Below are positions 1 to 8,087 of a DNA stretch of 64,000 nt, piece after piece (within the stretch, counting starts at the first letter, position 1; each line of letters starts with the position of its first letter). A program made the translations under genes and the position numbers. Below the pieces are notes generated by a model. The model saw nothing but the letters and a program-made list of their open reading frames with translations. It made no database searches and was not told the origin of the DNA. The stretch lies in NCBI GenBank assembly GCA_963818925.1, contig CAWFTN010000001.1:434001-498000 (forward strand). The letters run 5' to 3'. Origin of the DNA: JAMXLG01 sp963818925 (GTDB lineage: Bacteria; Vulcanimicrobiota; Vulcanimicrobiia; Vulcanimicrobiales; Vulcanimicrobiaceae).

Positions 1-279
1 CTCGGAATGATGGCATCGCTCGGTGGCCGCAAGGCCGTGGCCCAGCTCCCGCGCGATTTTGTCCTCACGGGATTTCTTGCTTGGTTCCTCTGGCGATCCT
101 ATTATTTATTGCGTCTGCCCAGCCTCGATCGCAAGCTCCGCGTTGCCTTCGACTGGACGCTCGAACTGCTTTTCCCGCGTGATATCGCGGAATTGCGCGT
201 CTATACGCGGAATGCTCATTCCAGTGCCGCAGTCGATGCCGGTATCGTTCCACGCGACGAGCCGGTAACTCATCTCTAA
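1..279 (+). CDS. Type II NADH dehydrogenase, C-terminal fragment (5' end outside window)
   Basis: The frame is open through base 1, so only about the last 92 codons are visible. They read as the C-terminal tail of a single-subunit, FAD-dependent NADH:quinone oxidoreductase (NDH-2). A GGRKAVAQL stretch is followed by the hydrophobic FLAWFLWRSYYLLRLP segment and then RKLRVAFDWTLELLFPRD, the usual membrane-anchoring end of these peripheral membrane enzymes. The FAD- and NADH-binding domains lie upstream of the window. The stop is TAA at 277-279, 16 bp before the next start. The family call rests only on this tail. Confidence 0.75.
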   Translation, partial: LGMMASLGGRKAVAQLPRDFVLTGFLAWFLWRSYYLLRLPSLDRKLRVAFDWTLELLFPRDIAELRVYTRNAHSSAAVDAGIVPRDEPVTHL

Positions 280-295
280 CGAGGTACCACGGATT

Positions 296-1696
296 ATGGA
301 ACTGCGCGAGCCGATCGAACGGCTGATTCGCGATCCGAAGGAATTCACGCGGAACGTGGCGTTCCCCGATCCTTCCGAGTTGCGTCTGTATGACGAGACG
401 CTGCGCGATGGCGAGCAGATGCCGGGCGTCTGTTACACACCGCCGCAAAAACTCGAGATTGCGAAGGCGCTCGCCGACATCGGCGTTCATATCATGAGCG
501 TGGGTTTCCCGGCGGCGTCGGAGGGCGATCGCCGCACGCTGCAACTGGTCATGGACGCAAAGCGACGCGGCGAGCTCGGCGACACCGAGATCGTCGTAAT
601 GTGCCGCAGTAACCGTAAGGACATCGACGTTACGGTTGCGACGCTGCGCGAAGTGGGCATCGATCCGTCCGCGGTCACGTTCTTCATCTTCACGAGCGGC
701 AGCGATCTGCACTTGAAGTACAAGATCGGGAAGACGCTGCTGCGCTTCGAAGGTCGTGACGAGTCCGAATGGCTCGATCTTCCGCTCGAGTTCTATCGCA
801 ACGCAAACATCCGGTTGCAGTGCGATGCAATCAAACACGCGCGGGAATGCGGCGTCGAACGGATCGAATTCGGCGCGGAAGACGGGAGTCGCGGCGACGT
901 CGATTACTTCATCCAATATTTCAAGGCCGGGATTGAGGCGGGTGGTACGCGTCCCGCATGGCCCGATACCGTCGGCTGTTTGACGCCGGAGGCGATGCGC
1001 TGGTACGGCGCGCGCATTATCAACGGGTTGCCGAAAGGCATTCCGGTCGTCGCGCATCTCCACAACGACTACGGTTTGGGCACGATCAATGCGATCACCG
1101 CGACGTCGTGCGGCTTCAAGGTGATCTCCGTCACGGCGAACGGCTACGGCGAACGCGCGGGTAACGTGAAGCTCCACGAATTTGCCGTTGCGCTGCGCGT
1201 GCTCTACGGGGTCGAGATTCCCGGATTCAAGTACAACAAGTTGCGCGACTTGGCGCGGTTCATGGAGCGCATGAGCGGTATCCCGATGCAACAGCACGAG
1301 CCGATCGTCGGGGCGAAAGTCTTTGCGCACGAGTCCGGCATCCATACGCACGGCGTGCTCATCGACCGTCGCATTTACGAAGCGGTTCCGAGCGAACTCG
1401 TCGGCGGCGAAACGAGCTTCATCTTCGGCAAGCACTCCGGCGTCGCGCTCGTGGAAGACACGTTGCGCAAACGCGCCGAGAAACTCGGAGCAGCCGGGGT
1501 CGAAGTCGACAGCGCGCTCGCGCACGCCGTAACTGATGAGATCAAACGCCTGCGCGAAGAACGCGCCGCGTCGAGCAAGAGCGAAGAGACGATCGAAGCC
1601 TACGAACACGCGATGCGGCAGCTTTCGATCTCGGAAGACGACGTTGCGGAGATCGCAATCGCGCTGCGTTCGACGAGCGCGCCGATCGCGTCTTAA
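296..1696 (+). CDS. 2-isopropylmalate/homocitrate synthase family protein (DRE-TIM metallolyase)
   Basis: This 466-residue protein has the signatures of acetyl-CoA-dependent Claisen condensing enzymes of the LeuA/NifV/CimA family. The YDETLRDGEQ catalytic motif is at residues 32-41, the metal-binding HLHND at 254-258 and GYGERAGN at 283-290, with an ESGIHTHG motif further on. After the catalytic and linker region (about residue 400) there is only a short helical tail. The C-terminal regulatory domain of feedback-controlled LeuA is therefore missing, which is more like homocitrate or re-citrate type enzymes. A segment around residues 150-172 seems longer than usual. The substrate (2-oxoisovalerate, 2-oxoglutarate or another oxoacid) cannot be decided from sequence alone. 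The 3' end overlaps a convergent ORF by 4 bp. Confidence 0.85.
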   Translation: MELREPIERLIRDPKEFTRNVAFPDPSELRLYDETLRDGEQMPGVCYTPPQKLEIAKALADIGVHIMSVGFPAASEGDRRTLQLVMDAKRRGELGDTEIVVMCRSNRKDIDVTVATLREVGIDPSAVTFFIFTSGSDLHLKYKIGKTLLRFEGRDESEWLDLPLEFYRNANIRLQCDAIKHARECGVERIEFGAEDGSRGDVDYFIQYFKAGIEAGGTRPAWPDTVGCLTPEAMRWYGARIINGLPKGIPVVAHLHNDYGLGTINAITATSCGFKVISVTANGYGERAGNVKLHEFAVALRVLYGVEIPGFKYNKLRDLARFMERMSGIPMQQHEPIVGAKVFAHESGIHTHGVLIDRRIYEAVPSELVGGETSFIFGKHSGVALVEDTLRKRAEKLGAAGVEVDSALAHAVTDEIKRLREERAASSKSEETIEAYEHAMRQLSISEDDVAEIAIALRSTSAPIAS

Positions 1697-1988
1697 TTCA
1701 CAACGTGGGCGGCGACGAACGCCGTGAGTTCTTCGCGAACCTTCGGCTCGACGTTGAAGAACGCCATGTTGTAATGCGGCGTCTCTTGCTGATGCGCGGC
1801 TACGCGAGCGTGGACGTTGATCTCGCGATCCGAATGCGGCAGGCGAAACGTGATGTCGAGGTTGGCGCCGATCGCGATATCGTCGGTAGAATTCATAAGA
1901 AGGCCGCCGGTCGAGACGTTCGTGGCGCGCGCAGTGCGCGGAGGATATCCGGCAATCGAATCGCGAGATGGTTTTTTTGCCGATGACT
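1693..1988 (-). pseudogene. PilZ-like domain remnant, N terminus disrupted
   Basis: The only clean ORF (1693-1896, 67 aa) starts in the middle of a PilZ-like beta barrel. Just upstream in the same frame lies ATNVSTGGLL, which matches the PilZ D/N-x-S-x-x-G core, but no ATG, GTG or TTG precedes it before the stop codon of the upstream gene. A neighbouring frame carries HRQKNHLAIRLP, which resembles the basic N-terminal PilZ segment that helps bind c-di-GMP. The simplest reading is a PilZ-domain gene broken by a frameshift in the GC-rich repeat near 1930, or by slippage at the run of seven T at 1971-1977. A non-canonical start cannot be excluded. Confidence 0.4.
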
Positions 1989-2040
1989 GCAGTTGAGATG
2001 ACGCGATATGGCCGGTGCCGATAAAGGAGCGTAACCGCCC

Positions 2041-2865
2041 TTATGCGAGCATGCCGAGGCGAAATACGGCGACGAATGCTTTGAAGATCGTCAGCATGTC
2101 GTCATCCACGAATTGGACCGCGCGCTGCCCCGTCCGCGTGAACCCCGGGATCATTTCCACGTAATCGGCCTGCTCGACCTTACCGAGGATAATGTCGAGC
2201 GCAATCGGCGGTTCAATCGTGAACGGCTTGGCGTTCGCGCGCGCAGCAAGCGCCGCGGCAGCTCCCTCCTCGATCGCGAGCTGCGCAGCGCCGGGCGTCA
2301 TCGTATCGGCACCGAAATTTCCGATCGATTCTTTCACGACCGTTCCTTGGACCCAGGGCATTTGCCGCTGCACGCCTTCGACCGTCGTACGGTCTCCGGT
2401 GACGTAGAGCAACGGGACGCCGTAATAGCCGAGGACGGCCGCGTTGAGCGTCGCTTCACTGCAAAGGATGCCGTTGAGTCGTGCTTCGTAAATCACCGAC
2501 GGGGTGTACGTGTGGCAGAGGACGGCGTCTTTGTCGCCGATGCCGCCGTGATAGCCGATGAAGAACGCGCCCGCGTAACTCGCGTCGCAATTCTGAACCA
2601 TCGAGTAGGGCTTGCGATTTCCAAAGATGACGCGAACATCGCGCGGCAGCTCTTCGAAAACGACGTTGCGCATGGGACCGTGAGAGTCGTTGATCGTAAC
2701 GTCCGACGCGCCGGCGCGCTTCGCGCCGCTAACCGCCGCGGCCACTTCTTGCGTGTAGTATCGCTTGTAGATATGATATTCGGGATGCGGGGTGCGCGCG
2801 TCGACTTGTTGCCACGCGGTGACGCCGGCCACGCCTTCCATATCGCTCGAAATATAGAGCTTCAT
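2041..2865 (-). CDS. dppA: M55 family D-aminopeptidase (DppA-like), copy 2
   Basis: This 274-residue protein is a zinc-dependent D-aminopeptidase of family M55, the self-compartmentalising DppA type that releases D-amino acids from peptides such as D-Ala-D-Ala. The metal ligands are visible: D8 and E10 in SSDMEG, H62 in NDSHG, H106 in IGYHGG and H118 in LCHTY. They match the D8/E10/H60/H104/H115 set known for Bacillus DppA. No signal peptide is seen, so it should be cytosolic. Its ATG overlaps the stop of the upstream paralogue by 4 bp, so the two are almost certainly co-translated. The pair may form mixed rings or split the substrate range. Confidence 0.93.
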   Translation of the reverse strand: MKLYISSDMEGVAGVTAWQQVDARTPHPEYHIYKRYYTQEVAAAVSGAKRAGASDVTINDSHGPMRNVVFEELPRDVRVIFGNRKPYSMVQNCDASYAGAFFIGYHGGIGDKDAVLCHTYTPSVIYEARLNGILCSEATLNAAVLGYYGVPLLYVTGDRTTVEGVQRQMPWVQGTVVKESIGNFGADTMTPGAAQLAIEEGAAAALAARANAKPFTIEPPIALDIILGKVEQADYVEMIPGFTRTGQRAVQFVDDDMLTIFKAFVAVFRLGMLA

Positions 2866-3692
2866 GCGGGCAGATTCGCGGCTCCGCCGAGGCGCATAGC
2901 AACGATGAATGCTCGAAATGCCGTTTCGTAGTCGTCGCTCGTGAATCGCACCGTCCGCCCACCCGTGCGCTCGAAGCGCGGAAGCAGTTCGATGAAATCC
3001 GCATGCTCGACGCCGGCGGTTTCGATCACGAGTTCGATCGGCGGCTCGAAGGTGAACGGCTTTGCCTTCGAAATGCCGGCAATCGCCTCACGGGCCCCCG
3101 CTCGGATCGCATCGTATGCGGCTTCCGGCGTCAGCGAATTCGCCGCAAAGTAGCCGATCGATTCTTTGACGGACACGCCGGTCGCCCACGGCAGATCCGC
3201 GAGCGTCGTCTCGATGATCGCGCGGTCTCCGGTGATCAACACGATCGGCGTTCCGTACATCCCGAGCAGCGCAGCATTGAGGAGAGCCTCCGTGCACGGC
3301 TTTCCATTGACGTAGACATTATAGAAAACGTCTCCGGTGTACGTGTGCGCAAGCACCGAGTTCGCAGCTCCGATGGCGCTATGATATCCCGTGAAAAATG
3401 CCGCGTCGAATCGATCGTGTGCGCCTTGCGCCATCGAGAGCGGTTTGCGTCCGGAGATCACGCGAACGTCGGCCGGCAATTCGTCCCACACGAGATTGCG
3501 CATGTCCCAGTGGGAATCGTTGACCGTAGCATCGCACGGCTGCGATTCGCGCGCGCCGGCGATTGCCGCGGCGACTTCGCGCGTCATATAGCGGCGATAG
3601 ACGGGATACTCATGAGCGTTGCTCGGATCGACTTGAGCCCACGAACAAACGCCCGCGGTACCTTCCATATCCGCGCTGATGTAAAGCCTCAT
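2862..3692 (-). CDS. dppA: M55 family D-aminopeptidase (DppA-like), copy 1
   Basis: This 276-residue paralogue of the following gene has the full M55 ligand set: D8 and E10 in SADMEG, H61 in NDSHWD, H104 in TGYHS and H116 in LAHTYT. Two copies side by side suggest an ancient tandem duplication, because the sequences differ across most of their length while keeping all catalytic positions. It follows the TPR protein gene with a 4-bp overlap, making a three-gene minus-strand operon (TPR protein, M55, M55). The expected role is cytosolic hydrolysis of short peptides with an N-terminal D-amino acid, probably from peptidoglycan turnover or scavenging. Confidence 0.93.
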   Translation of the reverse strand: MRLYISADMEGTAGVCSWAQVDPSNAHEYPVYRRYMTREVAAAIAGARESQPCDATVNDSHWDMRNLVWDELPADVRVISGRKPLSMAQGAHDRFDAAFFTGYHSAIGAANSVLAHTYTGDVFYNVYVNGKPCTEALLNAALLGMYGTPIVLITGDRAIIETTLADLPWATGVSVKESIGYFAANSLTPEAAYDAIRAGAREAIAGISKAKPFTFEPPIELVIETAGVEHADFIELLPRFERTGGRTVRFTSDDYETAFRAFIVAMRLGGAANLPA

Positions 3693-4117
3693 TGCGATTG
3701 ACGAAGATCCTCTTGCGCTTGCGCGAGTCCGGTTTGCGCCGCAACGTTGCGTGGATTGGCCGCCAGCGCGCGTTTGTAGAGCGGAATCGCTTGTTGGAAT
3801 TTATTTGCCGCGAGATAGAGATCGGCAAGCTGCGTCAGTGCGACGTCATCCTTGGGATGTGCGGCAACGCGAGCTTTGAGCGTCTGCACTTGCTCCATCA
3901 CCGCCGCCGGCGGACCACCGCCTTGAACGTTCGTTCCGGAGGACGGCGCTTGCGCTTGCGTTCCATTTGCCGGTGCGGCTTTGCCGAAGACGGAGCCGGT
4001 CACGCCGAAACCGATGGCGACCAGATAGAACATCACCCCGAGAAACACGATAGCGAGGACGGCAACGATAGGGACGTAAATCCGCGGCGGGAGACCGCGG
4101 CCGGACTGCTGTGGCAC
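3689..4117 (-). CDS. Membrane-anchored TPR protein
   Basis: This 142-residue protein has an N-terminal transmembrane helix (about residues 13-35), a low-complexity linker rich in Gly, Gln and Pro (about 45-70), and a C-terminal stretch (about 80-140) with two tetratricopeptide-like helical repeats, for example LADLYLAANKFQQAIPLYKR. It resembles the C-terminal part of CcmH/CycH-type or generic TPR scaffolds but is too short to assign. It is the first gene of the minus-strand operon with the two M55 peptidases and overlaps the next by 4 bp. Only about 10 bp separates it from the divergent SprT-like gene, so the promoters must overlap the coding regions. Confidence 0.75.
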   Translation of the reverse strand: MPQQSGRGLPPRIYVPIVAVLAIVFLGVMFYLVAIGFGVTGSVFGKAAPANGTQAQAPSSGTNVQGGGPPAAVMEQVQTLKARVAAHPKDDVALTQLADLYLAANKFQQAIPLYKRALAANPRNVAAQTGLAQAQEDLRQSQ

Positions 4118-4127
4118 GAAGAGTCGT

Positions 4128-4706
4128 TTGGACGCACGTGGAAGAAAGTCATCCGTGAGCCCGTCGGAAGCAGATCTCCAATTGCTCTTCGCTCGTTTGA
4201 ATTACGAGCATTTTAACGGCGAAGTTCCCGATTGTCGAATCCGGTATAATGCCCGGTTTTCGAATTCCGCCGGCCGCATCACGTACAGCGGATTTCCGCT
4301 GCTGATCGAGCTTTCACCGAAGCACTTCGAAAAATATCCCGAGGCGCTGGAAGAGACGCTGCTTCATGAGATGGTGCACGCGTGGTGTTATGCGAAATAT
4401 CGCGACACCGGTCACGGTCTGCGTTTCAAAAAGAAGATGCGCGAGTGCGGACTGACGTCGATCTATCATGATCTCGGCAACGTGCGTCCATTGAGCGAAT
4501 CGAGCAAGCGCTATGTGTTGCGGTGCGAGCACTGCGCCTTTGAAGTCCTGCGGCGGAAGAAACCGGGCAAGCCGGCTAGCTGTCCCCGCTGCGACAAACG
4601 CCGCTTCAACCCGCGATTCCCGCTCAGCATTTACGAGGTCACCGGCATGGATTTGGTCGGAACGACGATCGACGGGCTCAAAGCCGCTCAGCGCGCACGA
4701 CCGTAG
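4128..4706 (+). CDS. SprT-like zinc metalloprotease/DNA-binding protein
   Basis: The 192-residue product has the SprT layout. A metalloprotease-like HEMVHAW (H80, E81, H84) is followed by the third ligand in the TGHG segment (H96). A C-terminal zinc ribbon uses C133/C136 and C152/C155. The eukaryotic relative Spartan cleaves DNA-protein crosslinks; the role of bacterial SprT proteins is poorly known. An internal GTG at 4155 has a purine-rich site (GAAGAAAG) just upstream and could be the true start, which would shorten the protein by nine residues and leave room for a promoter. Confidence 0.85.
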   Translation: MDARGRKSSVSPSEADLQLLFARLNYEHFNGEVPDCRIRYNARFSNSAGRITYSGFPLLIELSPKHFEKYPEALEETLLHEMVHAWCYAKYRDTGHGLRFKKKMRECGLTSIYHDLGNVRPLSESSKRYVLRCEHCAFEVLRRKKPGKPASCPRCDKRRFNPRFPLSIYEVTGMDLVGTTIDGLKAAQRARP

Positions 4707-4783
4707 CGACGCTCGCTCGGACGAAAAGGGAGCCCTCTCGCCGACGTTTGTCCAGGCTGGAACCGGCCCGGAGGCGCGAAGAT

Positions 4784-6220
4784 ATGGGAGCCATGACGAC
4801 GACCAAAACCAACGGGGCCGTGAACACGCGCGTCGAGACCGACTCGATGGGCAAAATCGACGTCCCTACAGATAAATATTTCGGCGCGCAATCAGCGCGC
4901 TCGCTCATCCATTTCGACATCGGAGAAGGCACCTGGCCGCGCGATGTCATGCCGAAGCAAGTCATTGTTGCGATGGCGCAGCTGAAAAAAGCTGCCGCAC
5001 TCGTGAACCACGACCTCGGCAAACTCGACGACGAAAAGACGAAGCTTATCGTTCAGGCGGCCGATGAAGTCATCGCCGGAAAACTCGATGCGCACTTTCC
5101 GCTGCGCATTTGGCAGACGGGTTCGGGCACGCAGACGAACATGAACGTCAACGAAGTGATCTCGAACCGCGCGATCGAGATCGCGGGCGGCGAGATGGGT
5201 TCGAAGAAGCCGGTTCATCCCAACGATCACGTGAACATGTCGCAGTCATCGAACGATACGTTCCCGACGGCGATGCACATGGCGGCTGCGGAAGCGGTCG
5301 TGCAGATGCTCCCGGCAGTTGCGAAGCTGCGCGATGCGCTCGAGCAAAAAGCCGATCAGTGGAAAGACCTGGTCAAGGTCGGCCGCACGCACTTGCAAGA
5401 CGCGACGCCGCTTACGCTCGGACAAGAATTCTCGGGCTATGTTACGCAGCTCGATCGCGCAGCCGTCGCGATCAACGAAGCGAACAATCATCTTTACGAT
5501 CTCGCGATCGGCGGCACGGCCGTCGGCACGGGCCTCAACGCGCATCCGGAATTCGCGGAGCGCATGGCACACAAAATCGCGGAGTTGACCCGACTGCCGT
5601 TCCGCTCGCATCCGAATAAGTTCACGGCGCTCGCCTCGCACGACGACTTCGTCTTTGCGTCGGGTTCCCTCAAGACGCTTGCCGCAGCGCTGATGAAGAT
5701 CGCGAACGATATTCGCTGGCTCTCATCGGGTCCGCGCGCGGGTATCGGCGAGCTGATTCTGCCGGAGAACGAACCGGGCAGCTCGATCATGCCGGGCAAG
5801 GTCAATCCGACGCAGTCGGAAGCGATGACGATGGTCGTGGCGCAAGTCTACGGAAACGACACGGCGATCAGCTTCGGCGCATCACAGGGCAACTTCGAAC
5901 TCAACGTGTTCAACCCGGTGATGATTGCGAATTTCCTGCATAGCTGCCACCTGTTGCGCGACACGTGCACGATGTTCCGCGAACATGCAGTCGAAGGACT
6001 CCAAGCGAACGAGTCCGTGATCAAGAAGTATCTCGGCGAATCGCTGATGACGGTCACCGCGCTCTCGCCGAAGATCGGCTACGACAAATCTGCAGAGATC
6101 GCGAAGAAGGCTCATCACGAAGGAACGACCCTGAAAGAAGCGGCGGTCGGCCTCGGTCATGTGACGTCGGAAGAATTCGACACGTACGTCGTGCCGAAAG
6201 AGATGACGTATCCGAAGTAA
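4784..6220 (+). CDS. fumC: Fumarate hydratase, class II
   Basis: This is an iron-independent class II fumarase (fumarate + water = L-malate, TCA cycle, cytosol, homotetramer). The protein has the superfamily signature GSSIMPGKVNP, the active-site TGSGTQTNMNVNE stretch and the VGRTHLQDATPLTLGQE region with the catalytic His. The length of 478 aa is normal. The frame is open further back to a TTG at 4748, but ATG 4784 has a GGAG site (4770-4773) at good spacing and fits the family N terminus. ATG 4793 is the next alternative. The gene ends just before a strong hairpin terminator. Confidence 0.95.
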   Translation: MGAMTTTKTNGAVNTRVETDSMGKIDVPTDKYFGAQSARSLIHFDIGEGTWPRDVMPKQVIVAMAQLKKAAALVNHDLGKLDDEKTKLIVQAADEVIAGKLDAHFPLRIWQTGSGTQTNMNVNEVISNRAIEIAGGEMGSKKPVHPNDHVNMSQSSNDTFPTAMHMAAAEAVVQMLPAVAKLRDALEQKADQWKDLVKVGRTHLQDATPLTLGQEFSGYVTQLDRAAVAINEANNHLYDLAIGGTAVGTGLNAHPEFAERMAHKIAELTRLPFRSHPNKFTALASHDDFVFASGSLKTLAAALMKIANDIRWLSSGPRAGIGELILPENEPGSSIMPGKVNPTQSEAMTMVVAQVYGNDTAISFGASQGNFELNVFNPVMIANFLHSCHLLRDTCTMFREHAVEGLQANESVIKKYLGESLMTVTALSPKIGYDKSAEIAKKAHHEGTTLKEAAVGLGHVTSEEFDTYVVPKEMTYPK

Positions 6221-6241
6221 CGGCGCTGCGTCGCGACGATG

Positions 6242-6274
6242 AAAAGAAGCCCGGCCTCGTGCCGGGCTTCTTTT
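6242..6274 (+). terminator. Rho-independent terminator after fumC
   Basis: A perfect 14-bp inverted repeat (AAAAGAAGCCCGGC, 5-nt loop, complement) ends in TTTT followed by GTTTTA. It sits 22 bp after the fumC stop and should end that transcript. The A-rich left arm could let it also work on the minus strand, but no minus-strand gene ends here. Confidence 0.9.
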
Positions 6275-6335
6275 GTTTTACCAGCCCGCCAAAATATTGC
6301 CTCTCTCGGCGATATATCGTACATTGGGACGAACC

Positions 6336-8087
6336 ATGAAAGAACGCGTGCTCTGGTTCGAGCGCATTCCGATGCGCGACGGTGCGATGCTTGCGGCGAC
6401 CATCTACATGCCCGATCTCGACGGCGGTCCGCGTCCCGGGCTGCTGGCGATGACGCCGTATGGGCGGGACACCTATCACGCCCGCGCATTCGACTTCGCG
6501 AAAAACGGCTACGTTTCGATGGTCGTCGACGTGCGCGGACGCGGTGATTCCGAAGGTACCTTCGAGCCGTTCTTCAACGACGGTCCTGACGGACACGATC
6601 TGGTCGAGTGGCTTGCTTCACAGCCGTACTGCAACGGCAGCGTCGGCATGCACGGCGGATCGTACGGAGCGATGACGCAATGGGCAACCGCGCGCGAACG
6701 GCCGCGCAGCTTGCGCACGATCGTGCCGGTTGCGCCATCGTATCTCGGCTTCGATATTCCCGCGCACGCCGGGATAATTTTCTCTTACTGGATGCAATGG
6801 CTCACGCTGACGCGCGGACGAGACACCCACTTCAACGGCTTCGGTGATGCGGAGCTATGGCGAGACATCTTCACGCGTCTGTATTGCGATCGCGCGCCGT
6901 TTTCGCAACTCGATGAGGTCGCTGGATCGACGGCCACAATATTTCAGGAATGGCTCGCGCATGCGCAACCAGGTGCGTATTGGGAGAAAGCCGCTCCCTC
7001 TAATGAGGACTACGCGCAATTGCATCTTCCGATCCTGAGCCTAACCGGGTTGTTCGACGGCGCAATCGTTCCAACGTTGGAGTACGTACGGCGGCACGCC
7101 GCTGTCGCTGCGCCTGAAGAGACGGCGCGGCATTTCCTCTTGATCGGTCCTTGGGATCACGCGGGAACGCGCGTGCCGAAGCCGGAGATCGGCGGCATTC
7201 GTTTCGGACCGCACGCGATGCTCGATATCAACGAGCTCCATCGCGCGTGGTTTGCGTGGACGATGGAGGCCGCGGATCGTCCGTCGTTGCTGAAGGACCG
7301 CTTTCTCTACTATGTCACCGGGGCCGAGGAGTGGCGATACGCTTCATCGGTTGAGGCGGCAACGAACAAACGGGTGCCGTTCTTTCTCGAGTCGGTCGAC
7401 GGTCGCGCACACGACGTGTTTGCATCGGGCAGACTCGCGAGCGAAACGCACGATACCCCACCGGCAACGTTCAGGTACGATCCGCTCGACACGCGGCCTG
7501 CGGAGGTGCAGCCGGCACTCGACATCGTGAGCGGGCTGCGTCCGCTCGATCAGACGGCGGCCCACAATCTCTTCGGCAACGGTCTCGTCTATCACAGCGT
7601 GCCGATCGAAGAGGCGCTTGTCTTGACCGGCGTTCCCGAAGTACATCTCTTCATCGCCCTCGACGTTCCCGATACCGATCTGCAGCTTGCGCTGCATCAT
7701 GTCATGCCGGACGGCAGTGCTATGGAACTCGGCGTCGACATGTTGCGCGCGCGGTACCGGCGCTCATTCACCTCGCCCGAATTCGTCACGCCCGGACGCG
7801 TGGAAGAATATGTCTTCGGACGGTTGCCGTTCGTCTCGCGGCGGCTCGAGAAATACAGCCGGCTTCGTCTGGTCGTATCGTGCCCGAATTCACCCTATTC
7901 GCAGAAGAATTATAACTCGGGCGGTGATGTCGCGCAGGAGACCGCAGCGGACGCGCGTCCGGCTTCGATCACCGTGCACCATGCCGCGCCGCACGCGAGT
8001 TACATCGTGCTTCCTTTCGGCGAAGCGACAACGGCGCAACGGCTCTCCGACGCAGAGCTTGCTCCGTGGATCGGTGAAAGCAAATGA
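6336..8087 (+). CDS. CocE/NonD family (S15-type) serine hydrolase
   Basis: The 583-residue product is an alpha/beta hydrolase of the CocE/X-Pro dipeptidyl-peptidase type. The oxyanion-side DVRGRGDSEG motif is near residues 65-74, the nucleophile elbow GGSYG has S109, and the FDGA and GPWDHAG segments supply the likely Asp and His. The C-terminal half is the jelly-roll domain typical of this family. The frame extends upstream to a TTG at 6273 inside the fumC terminator, so ATG 6336 is the sensible start. There is no signal peptide. The stop overlaps the next gene by 4 bp, and context suggests a peptide or acyl-amino-acid substrate. Confidence 0.85.
   Translation: MKERVLWFERIPMRDGAMLAATIYMPDLDGGPRPGLLAMTPYGRDTYHARAFDFAKNGYVSMVVDVRGRGDSEGTFEPFFNDGPDGHDLVEWLASQPYCNGSVGMHGGSYGAMTQWATARERPRSLRTIVPVAPSYLGFDIPAHAGIIFSYWMQWLTLTRGRDTHFNGFGDAELWRDIFTRLYCDRAPFSQLDEVAGSTATIFQEWLAHAQPGAYWEKAAPSNEDYAQLHLPILSLTGLFDGAIVPTLEYVRRHAAVAAPEETARHFLLIGPWDHAGTRVPKPEIGGIRFGPHAMLDINELHRAWFAWTMEAADRPSLLKDRFLYYVTGAEEWRYASSVEAATNKRVPFFLESVDGRAHDVFASGRLASETHDTPPATFRYDPLDTRPAEVQPALDIVSGLRPLDQTAAHNLFGNGLVYHSVPIEEALVLTGVPEVHLFIALDVPDTDLQLALHHVMPDGSAMELGVDMLRARYRRSFTSPEFVTPGRVEEYVFGRLPFVSRRLEKYSRLRLVVSCPNSPYSQKNYNSGGDVAQETAADARPASITVHHAAPHASYIVLPFGEATTAQRLSDAELAPWIGESK

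Noticed and set aside
65..1609. Long minus-strand open frame (514 codons) opposite the LeuA/NifV-type gene
   Set aside because: It is a shadow frame of the GC-rich plus-strand gene, which has all its family motifs. The minus-strand product is Arg/Asp-rich with no recognisable domain.
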